From: Takashimella koratensis
Taxonomy: Eukaryota; Basidiomycota; Tremellomycetes; Trichosporonales; Tetragoniomycetaceae
Assembly (NCBI GenBank): GCA_003116875.1
Contig: BCKT01000018.1
Coordinates: 62,001 to 126,000, forward strand
Direction: 5' to 3'
Length of the DNA: 64,000 nucleotides
Part shown: positions 55,962 through 64,000 of the stretch, piece by piece
Position numbering within the stretch: the first letter of the stretch is position 1
Layout: the number at the start of each line of letters is the position of its first letter
Program-made: the position numbers and the translations under genes
The notes under the pieces: model-generated
What the model was told of the DNA's origin: nothing
Database searches by the model: none
What the model saw: the letters and a program-made list of their open reading frames with translations, nothing else

Positions 55962-57734
55962 TGGATATTCATAGTCCAGCCGTTACGATTTACAAGATTA
56001 TGTGAAAAGTGTAAGGTGTAAAATGTAAAATGTTGAAGATTACCGACCAGTCCGGATGAAGAGGAGCTTAGTCTTGGGTCAGCCGGTCGGTGAGTCGGTC
56101 GGTCAAGAGCTCTCAGTGGTCAGCAGTCGGTAACAAGAGACGAGGACCGGGGGACGGGGACGGGGACGGGGACCGAGTCGGGCTGCCGGGGTCCGTCGGC
56201 GGCCGGTCGGCCGGTCGGCGAGCACGGTATGGTGCGGGGACTGCGAGTGCCGCCCGGTCACTGTCGGCCCCGGGCGCGGCGGGCACGATGGACACGGTGA
56301 GCACGGTGGGTACGGCGATGGTTTGACCAGGGTATACCCCGAGCACAGAGCATCGGCGAGGGGGTTGAGGATCTATTCCTCCCGGCCCTATCTCAACGCC
56401 TTCGGTCCATGATCCCTTGTCCGTATCCAACTCGCTCAAAAGACAAGACGGAGATCTTGTTCCCCTCGGCTACGAGTTCGAAAAGGTACCGCCTTCACCG
56501 CCTTCGCCGCCTTCCATCGATCTTCTCCGGATGAAAGGAAAAAGAAGGAGATATGAATTTACTGCTGGAATCGGGAATACAGGAGAGAGAGAGAGAGTGT
56601 GTGTGTGTGTGTGATCGACAGGAACGTAAGCGGTAGCAAGCGATTCATGCCGTACGACCCAAGGTATCAAAAAGGGTTCCCCCAAAAGTCAGACGGAGTT
56701 GTGGGTGATTGGAGTTGAGGAACAGGCCGTCGGACATCCATCTCGGATAGAATATGGGTAGGTAGGTAAGTAGGTAGGTCGTAGGTCACGCGACAGGCTA
56801 TGATTGGAAGTGGAAGGAAGTAAGGGTCAACGATCAGTTCTAGGTTTCGGTCAGCGAGCGGGCGGTGAAGTCTGTGCGGTGAGCGGTAAGCGGTGACCAA
56901 AGGATAACGGCGATCAGGGGCTACCGGACTCGGGAAAAAAGTGAGGTTAAGCGGTCAGGGACGTTCCAGTCGAGAGGTTCCGGAATCATCTGGATTAGGC
57001 GGTATGGGGCGGGGCGAAACGCGGAGACTTGGGATTGTTTCGGCGCCCGGAAGGCAGTGGGCCCGGGGACACGAAGACACGAAGACACGGGGCAACGGGG
57101 GCAACGGGGGCACGCGGGAACTGATATACTGATGTAGTGATGTACTGGTGAACTGGTGAACTAGTGTGACGAGAGAGAAGGCGGTTGGTTTTGTCGGTGT
57201 CCGGGATGAGCGGAGACGGAGATGGAAGAAGCGATCGTAGGGTGTAGACGTAACCAGGGGTAATGGCGGTGTATAGCGGTATCATAAGCGAGTCCCGGTT
57301 GCCCGTTGCAATCCAGGACAGAGGACCCAAGAGCCCAGAGTGCATCCATTGCGTTCACCTCCTCTGACTGAAAAGGCGCCGTTGGACGGAATACATCCAG
57401 GGTTAGTCACCCTAACTCTACGCCTAGGGGAGAACAATAGGACCAAACCAAGAGTAGCGGGCGACGGGATTTCGCAAAGGCCGGAAACAACGCCCCCAGG
57501 GGGTTAAGATTGAATGGAGATTAAGGACATGGGGTGGGAATAATGATCGTAGATGAGGAACAGAAGGAATAGAAGGAACGAAAAAGAAAAAAAAAAGGTA
57601 CGCAGGTGCGTTGAGGTGGGAAGGGGTGTGGGTGAGTAGGTGAGGATGGATGGATGGGGTTGGAAGACCAAGGCCGAGGTTGGGATTTGGAATAGAGCAA
57701 GAGCAAGGCACGAAGAACGGCCGCGGAGGGGGAA

Positions 57735-57763
<29 letters not shown>
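57735..57763. repeat. Poly-G tract, 29 nt
   Basis: Uninterrupted G run, first of a pair separated by 66 bp. Confidence 0.9.
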
Positions 57764-57765
<2 letters not shown>

Positions 57766-57829
57766 CCGGGCGAGGTCGACTTACAGGCCACACGACGCAG
57801 GAAAGGTCGAAATGAGCAGACCGACGGAA

Positions 57830-57861
<32 letters not shown>
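57830..57861. repeat. Poly-G tract, 32 nt
   Basis: Second G run of the pair, followed by CAGAGAGAGAGAG. Confidence 0.9.
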
Positions 57862-57864
<3 letters not shown>

Positions 57865-60800
57865 AGAGAGAGAGGGGGCATGGAGCCGGGACCCGGTCAA
57901 GTCGGGTTGAGTCCAGTCGAGTCGGTGTAGAGGATCCTAGGGTGTTTATCACGCGAGAAAGGAGGCACGGGTCGTGTTGTTAGTTGCATGGAACTAGGAC
58001 TTTGGGAGGCGAATCAGGGAAGTCGACAACCAGATCTGGGATCGTCAAAGACAATAGAGTGGGAGATAGAGTAGATGAGGATCGTTGAATAGCCGAGATC
58101 AGAGGTGGTGGGAAGGAGGGGGAAGTGGATCATCGAAGGGTACCGAGGGATAGAGACAGGGAGAGAAAGAGAAAGAGAAAGTCACAGAGACAGAGAGAGC
58201 GGGCAAATGTGCCCGTGTAGGAATTGGGAATCAGGATTCGACAGGTGAGGTATTGACGGTTTGGTTCAGCACCATTTCGATAGAACAAAAAGGGGGTTTT
58301 CAGGGACCCGCAAAAAAAAAAACACAAAAAAAAGCAAATACCCTTGTGATAAAGAAGGAGAGGGGGAGGGGGAGGGACAGGGAGAGGTGAACGCCACACG
58401 ACGATCTTTTGGGGCTTGCTTGGGGTTAAGGCTGGCGCTTGGGAATGAAGATCTGGTCGAAAGGGAAATTGAAGAGGAACGAGAAGGGAAGGTCGGGTGG
58501 ACGGGGAATCCGTCGGGTCTGTCTCGTATGTACATTTCATCACAGCACAGTACGTACGGAGGTGTATACAGCGCGCTGCGAAGGAAGAGATGTAAGAGGG
58601 AAAGAAGAAAAGAGAAACTCATGAGAATGAGAAGAAGCGCCGAATTAGCCGAGTGGACGACCAAGGTCTTGAGGTCTGGACACGACGCCGAGGGGGTGGC
58701 GCGAGGTACGCTGTGGCAAGAGGGATGTTTTCTCGGCCTTTGACCTTGCCACTAGGTTTGGCGAACCGGGGTCGTAAGGGTGTTGAAGGAATGCCTGGGG
58801 AAGGTGTAGGTAAAACAGCCACTACGCGACAGCCTCGCGACAGCCTCGCGATCAGGATATAGATCCAGAGGCTCTCGTCATCAGGGTCGTCATTGGATCT
58901 TCGCAGCACAGTCCATCTCGACTCTTTGACCAGTTGCAAGAGGAATGAAGAAAATTCATGTTTAACGGATTGAGAAGAGGTGACGAGATCCCGACGAGGT
59001 GGACCCTGAGCACGAGCCAGAGAGAGAGAGAGGGGTGCCGATCCCGACCGGACACGCGACGATCGCGAGACGTGTGCATGGGATGAGGTCGGGATGAGGG
59101 CGGTCACCGTTGGTGTCAGTGGGCGGTTGGCGGCTGGCGGTTGGCGATTGGAGGTACGCAGTTGGCGTCATGGCGCAACGGCCCAACAGCGAAGTGAAAG
59201 ATGCGACCGACTTTCCAGTCAGACAGAGGAGAAACGAGACGACAGCTATAGTAAAGGCAATGTCCATGCATCCACAGCGAGCAGGGAGACGACGAATATA
59301 GTCGACCAGAGTGTTGAAACGTGCTCAGCGTGGTGTTCAGCCAAAATGATCGACAGCGCAATCGTGGCACCCGGCGTTGGGAGTGAAGGGATCTACCCTT
59401 TTGTAATCATAGGAGACTACGTACTCCCCCAAGTGAGGAAACTGCCGCGTAAATGGTGCCAAAGATACGAAGGAGTGAGCACGGCATGTCGTGAGCCACT
59501 CTGTCCAGTGCGGTAGCGGAGGCTGGTAGCGAGAGAACCGGCGAATGGAAGCATAACTCGCTGGCAAGATGCGGTTAACGGGCAGTCAGGAAAGCGAGCA
59601 GTCAAGCACTCGAGTCAATCGAGCGGCTCAACGTTGTATTCAAAGGACTCCCCAAGTGACTCACGCCGCATGGGGAGAAGACGGAGGAAGGCAACAAAGG
59701 GACGACGGTGACTAACCGACTTGTCTTTGTATCCTATGCGATTCGGTCGTAGTTTCGTCAGATTATTGAATAGGATATTAGCTGCGGTTCGTAATGCCCA
59801 ACATCGCGGAAGGGAGAACGGTCCGGGGTTGGGGGTTGGGGGTTGGCAAGAGGTTAGAGAGGACGCAAGGGGTACTGGGGCATCAGCCCAGGCGCAATGG
59901 GGCGACATGGGAAGTGGGAACCTGATCAACGCGGTCGCTTTTGACTCTTAACCTCGTGTCTCTGACTGAGAAGACTGAACGTAGACGACCAACTCGTCAC
60001 CCGGTCTGGAGAAGGTACAGCTCGCGGAACTAGTTGGATATTTGCCTCGCCCGGTAGCAGGCCAGACAACAGAGACGAGCTACTTTCGTCCCTCTCGAGC
60101 CTAGGTGATGTCTTATCCCATCTTCCCACTCTTTTTTGCCTCGTGTAATCCCCACTCATTACAGTAAGCTCTGAAAAGTTGTATGGACAGCTTGGATGAA
60201 TGGTGACTGCTTTGTAATTGCCTTGAGACCGCGTGAGCCTCGGTCGGTATGCTGGGTGGGGAGGGGTGGAGGATGGGTCGTTTTTCCACTTTGGGATAGG
60301 GGTGAAGTGTGTTTTTCCCTAAGAACCGACCCTTTGCGTTTGGCTATTTGGTGTTTCTCTCCGACCCTGAGGTGATTGCTTGGGTGTTGCGCCTGGTCGC
60401 GCCAACAACCCGCCTCCTTCTGACCTAGCTTGACTCTCTCACTTTCCGCCTTGCCCTTCTCGCGCCTCTTTGGTTGGTTCCCCCCCTGCCCCCCCTGGCC
60501 CCCTGCCCCCGCCTCCGACCCTCGCTCTCCCTAATCCGTCCAGGTCGAGAGTGGGTGAATCCAAGAAATGGGCTCCTGGGTGAATGAGTTGAATCAGAAA
60601 TTGTACTGTAGATGGTAGAGATTGAATCAACCCAATCAGACCCATCCATCAATCCGACCCCCCATCAATCAATCCATCAACCCATCAGATTCATTGACCC
60701 GCTCCCTCTGTCCTTGCCCCTGTCCTCGTTGCGTCTCTAATCAACCCTGGACCCTGAGACCTCTGGCCCTGCGCTCTGCACCCTGCCCCCCGGTCCTTTG

Positions 60801-61692
60801 GCCTTGTCTTAGCTGGAGCAGCGTAATACGCTTCGATCCAATCCAAACCGGTATTTCCTCTGCTCCACCCCGTGCCCTCTTGCCCTCTTGCCCTCTTGCC
60901 CGCCCACCCAGCAAAGACCCTCCCCCTGCTCTTCCCCCTGCTCGCCCTGATTCCCCCCTACGCCCCTGTCCAGCCTGCCAGCCAGCACCCGTCCACTCTC
61001 ACCGCCCAAGCGACCCACCCCCACGCTCAGCACCCACGACCACCACCCCAGGACCGAGGACCGCTGGCAGGCTGTATCCTCTGGTCGACTCACTGCCAGC
61101 CTACCCATACCCTTGCACCCAGCGACTGCACTGTAGTAGCCTACCAGCCCACAGCCAGCCTAGTTGACCCTATCACCACCATTCTCCATCCAACCCTCCC
61201 CTCCATACATCCTACCATCCACTCTCACCCTCACCCTCACCCTCACCACTCCACCTCGTACCCATCCTCCTCGACTCCCTCCCTCACCCTCTCACGACCC
61301 ATCACACCCTCCAACCCATCACCGACCAACCCACGACACAACACGCCCACAAACATCACCCTCGGCCATCCTCTCTCGCCCCTCCAACCTATTCAACCCA
61401 CCTACCACCCTTGAACGCAACAGCCAGCGACATCCCCTCGCGCCGCCTTCAAAGGATCACTCCATTCTCCTCTCCACCTCTTACTCCACCCACCCCTAGA
61501 CGCGCCTTCACCTCCAACTTCCCCATCCTTCCTCATCACCATTCTCGCCGACATCATCCGGCGCGAGCGTGGAAATTAGAGCTAGTCCCGTTTGATCCAG
61601 TCTCGACGGTGGCGTGGTATTCCCTTACCCATTAGTCACCCCCGACTGCCCATCTCGCGGTCATCCGGAACGCGGGCTTGCAAACCTCAACA

Positions 61693-61789
61693 GTGAGTCA
61701 CTCTTACTGCCTCGCGTAGATTTGTCTCAAACCGCGGTTCATCTCTGTTTCTCGATCGAAGGAGGTTTCTAACATTGGTCTCCTCGCAG
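61693..61789 (+). other. Probable intron in the 5' leader of the G-protein alpha gene
   Basis: GTGAGT at 61693, a TTTCTAAC branch site at about 61766-61773 and CGCAG ending at 61789 form a well-made intron of 97 nt in non-coding sequence, about 330 bp before the ATG. Confidence 0.55.
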
Positions 61790-62115
61790 CACCTGCCATC
61801 CTCAAGTCCTTTCGATCAGTTCGCCTTCAGGTCACCGCAAGACAGCGACGCATCCGCTCCCGGCAACACCCAACTGCCATCCCACGCTACGACGGATCAC
61901 CTCCTCCATCATCGTTGACCAAGTCGGCGGCAATAGACTCGAACTCTCGCAAACATTGCGGACAGCTCCTTCGGCTCGGATCCGATAGGAAGCTCTTACC
62001 AATCGCCCCAGCTGTCGCCAAGGCCGCCCCATAAAGGCAGGACGGGCGACTAGCCGCTATCTAACGACTTCCCTCCTTCTCTTCACCCCAACCTACCCAC
62101 ACCTACCTCTCAACC

Positions 62116-63512
62116 ATGGGCGGCTGTATGTCCTCAGAGGCCACAAATGAGCCTCGTCGCGCGTCCGAGCCTAAAACCCCAGCATCCGCACCATCAACCC
62201 AACCAGCCACCACCCCATCGTCGGCACCAGCACCCACAGGGAATGGAGCGACAACACCTACCGGTGCCAGCCAGGGTCTCGCCGCAGCGTTGGCCCAAGC
62301 ACCAGAGAACGGAGATTCGCGTCGAGGGAAGGATGCAAGTAACGCTATTGACCGGCAGTTGGAGGATGACTCGAAGAAGTTTAAGAAGGAGTGCAAGATC
62401 TTGCTGCTAGGTGGGTGATGGTTTTGGATTGGGCTGACAGTCAGGTTCCGGAGAGTCGGGCAAGTCGACCATTGTCAAGCAGATGAAGATTATCCATCAA
62501 AATGGGTACTCTCGTGACGAGTTGGCGGCTTATAGAAGCGTGATGTAAGTGAAGGATCAAGGATGCGCTGACAAAAGTTACAAAAACGTAATCGACTCTG
62601 CGCAAGCACTGGTCATGGCAATGCGGAAACTTGGAGTCGACCCAGAGGATCCAGCGAACCGAGTGTTTGCCGACCGTATTCTTGAGATCAAAACCGATAC
62701 GGACAGTTTGACGGCTATCCCTCAAGACTCGTTCCGAGCGGTCGAGGCGATTTGGCATGACCCTATCATCCCCATGGTCATGGACCGATCCTCCGAGTTT
62801 TACCTCATGGACTCGGCAACCTATTTCTTCGCCAACATTCGTAGACTCTCCGCGCCAGATTACATTCCCGACGAGGCTGATGTCCTCCGTGCGCGATCAA
62901 AGACGACGGGTATCAGCGAGACGAGGTTCAACATGGGTCAACTCAGTATCCACATGTTCGATGTTGGTGGTCAACGGAGTGAACGAAAGAAGTGGATTCA
63001 TTGTAAGTGTGTTATTAGGCGTGACTGACAATCAGGTTTCGAGGCGGTCACGTCGATCATCTTCTGCGTCGCACTCAGTGAATACGACCAGGTCTTGCTC
63101 GAGGAGAACGGTCAGAACCGAATGCAAGAGTCCCTCGTCCTCTTCGAATCAGTCATCAACTCGCGATGGTTCCTTCGTACCTCGGTTATTCTCTTCCTCA
63201 ACAAGATTGATATCTTCAAGCAAAAGCTACCAAAGGTTCCTCTTGTCAACTATTTCCCAGAGTACACGGGCGGCGCAGATATCAACAAGGCGGCAAAGTA
63301 TATCTTGTGGCGGTTTACCCAGACCAACCGGGCGCGTCTTAGTGTGTACCCACACTTGACGCAGGCGACGGACACGTCGAATGTGAGTGGCACAGTACAG
63401 AGCCTCGACTGGGACTTCGCAGCAGCGCTGACATCACCAGATTCGACTTGTTTTCGCCGCGGTCAAGGAGACCATTTTGCAAAACGCCCTTCGAGACTCG
63501 GGCATCTTGTAA
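62116..63512 (+). CDS. GPA1: Heterotrimeric G-protein alpha subunit (Gpa1-like)
   Basis: The N-terminus [12 protein letters not shown] offers Gly2 for myristoylation and Cys4 for palmitoylation. A Ser/Thr/Pro/Ala-rich insert of about 50 residues follows, as in Tremellomycete Gpa1. The nucleotide-binding boxes are G1 [13 protein letters not shown]2 with the switch Arg ([14 protein letters not shown]), G3 [17 protein letters not shown] with the catalytic Gln, and G4 FLNKIDIF. The usual G5 TCA-type segment is replaced by TQATDTSN-I. It ends [16 protein letters not shown], with no Cys four residues from the end, so pertussis toxin would not modify it. In relatives Gpa1 activates adenylyl cyclase (cAMP/PKA, nutrient and sugar sensing). 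About 430 residues, six exons. The start is the ATG at 62116. Confidence 0.93.
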
Positions 63513-64000
63513 CAACGTGACGTCGCCTCGATCTTTCATTGCATTTCCCCTTCCACCCACGACACGTTCGCCCTCTAGAGGGGATATAAAATCCAAAAGC
63601 GCAAAAAAAATAAGATAAAACGGTCGGGCGAGGCGGAGACGACATTCGATCGAATCGCAAGCTTCATCCGTGGCCACCGAGTACGCGACTACGTACCTAA
63701 ACACCCCCCCCCCCCCCCCCCTTCTTTCTTTGTCACGAGCAGCAGTTGTTCCGGTCGTCCTAACCCCCCTTTTCTTCCCCCCCTTCCAGCTTGATCAACT
63801 CTTCCCTCGTCTCCTGTTCTTTCTCTATCGCTGTCTCTCTCTTCCATACTCTTTACCCTTTTTTATCCCCTACCTCGATCTGAGCTGCCTAGCTCGCGCC
63901 ATTGGTACCGCCGTTCCAGCGTATGAGGAACTGTGGTCAGACCTGAGTGCGTGAGGCAGTGACGTATGAGGTCTCCAGCAGTCTTTCCTTTTTTCTTTCC
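63513..64000. other. 3' flank of the G-protein alpha gene, with poly-C tract
   Basis: No gene is seen up to the window end. The interval holds an A/G-rich 3' UTR, a run of 18 C (63704-63721) and a pyrimidine-rich stretch (63,720-63,880) that might be the leader of a gene beyond the window. Confidence 0.5.
63704..63721. repeat. Poly-C tract, 18 nt
   Basis: Uninterrupted C run directly followed by TTCTTTCTTTG. Confidence 0.9.

Larger units (their letters stand above)
55962..62115. promoter_or_regulatory. 6.1-kb non-coding interval between the ICMT-like gene and the G-protein alpha gene
   Basis: No protein-coding gene is supported. From 56.0 to 59.9 kb the plus strand is G/A-rich; from 60.4 to 62.1 kb it is C/T-rich. 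Seen from each flanking gene, both halves therefore look like very long pyrimidine-rich leaders or promoters. The interval includes GGGGAC repeats (56150-56170), (GT)n at about 56598-56612, GTAGGTAG repeats at 56757-56780, two poly-G tracts (57735-57763, 57830-57861), GGTTGGGG repeats (59826-59846) and CTCACC repeats (61220-61250). A probable 5'-leader intron lies at 61693-61789. Confidence 0.5.

Noticed and set aside
57504..57952. Proline-rich open frames on the minus strand at 57.5-57.95 kb
   Set aside because: They exist only because the two poly-G tracts read as poly-Pro. They show no conserved motif and begin outside any plausible gene context.
58636..58720. tRNA-like sequence GCGCCGAATTAGCCGAGTGG
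   Set aside because: The start resembles a type II tRNA D arm, but no T arm with GTTCGA and no matching acceptor 3' half follow.
59926..60159. A 77-codon frame with an ATG start on the minus strand
   Set aside because: Composition and motifs give no support, no introns or neighbours suggest a gene, and short frames like this are expected by chance in GC-rich DNA.
60809..61499. Several C/T-rich frames coding for Pro/Ser/Thr stretches
   Set aside because: They reflect the pyrimidine-rich leader of the Galpha gene; no frame has a domain or a stable length between neighbours.
61930..62036. tRNA-like sequence on the minus strand ending [25 protein letters not shown]
   Set aside because: A T-loop TTCGAGT and GC-rich ends are present, but the T stem has a mismatch, the acceptor does not align in register and there is no D arm. 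It lies in the Galpha leader.
1..64000. CRISPR arrays, ribosomal RNA genes, transposases or integrated viral genes
   Set aside because: None was seen. The window reads as ordinary fungal nuclear DNA without reverse transcriptase, transposase or phage-type proteins.

Overview
This window is nuclear DNA of a basidiomycete yeast. Most genes are broken by many short introns (about 35-60 nt, GTGAGT-like donors, CTGAC or CTAAC branch points). Spacing is tight on both strands and coding leaders are pyrimidine-rich. Protein architectures (trifunctional GATase-IGPS-PRAI tryptophan enzyme, Galpha starting MGGCMSSE, Rex4 exonuclease, USP48-like protease) fit Tremellomycetes, probably Trichosporonales. 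The order is inference from gene style; no rRNA or marker gene is present to prove it.

Layout. 0-5.7 kb: a Dal5-type MFS permease cut by the window start, an extended SDR reductase divergent from a glutathione transferase, and an F-box-like protein. 5.9-16.5 kb: an apparent catabolic cluster of a second Dal5-type permease, a full-length 5-oxoprolinase/hydantoinase, a Zn2Cys6 regulator and a DUF1445/D-glutamate-cyclase-like protein. The cluster promoters share the motif GGGAACTCG or its core GGGAACT. 17-22.8 kb: an intron-bearing tRNA-Ala between poly-G tracts, a PTRHD1-like peptidyl-tRNA hydrolase, a UBA-zinc finger-UBX protein and a DHA2 drug exporter. 24-30 kb: a Virilizer homologue (m6A writer complex), then a more AT-rich stretch with three unrecognised small genes, two of them paralogues. 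30.5-55 kb: housekeeping genes (3-ketoacyl-CoA reductase, DUF1769, USP48-like, TRP1, an unknown acidic protein, clathrin light chain, Rex4, a Dot5/BCP peroxiredoxin and mitochondrial MetRS). 55-64 kb: a heavily spliced isoprenylcysteine methyltransferase, a 6.1 kb non-coding interval, and a heterotrimeric G-protein alpha subunit.

How the genes may work together. The 5-oxoprolinase and the DUF1445 protein recall the Bacillus ycs/kip neighbourhood (pxpABC plus ycsI). With the permease, the regulator and the shared promoter motif they look like a eukaryotic regulon for uptake and conversion of 5-oxoproline or a related cyclic amide to glutamate. A second theme is splicing: two genes appear to need 2-nt micro-exons to stay in frame. 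Gene ends were deduced from splice-site reading and family conservation, so internal exon borders are approximate unless a position is stated.
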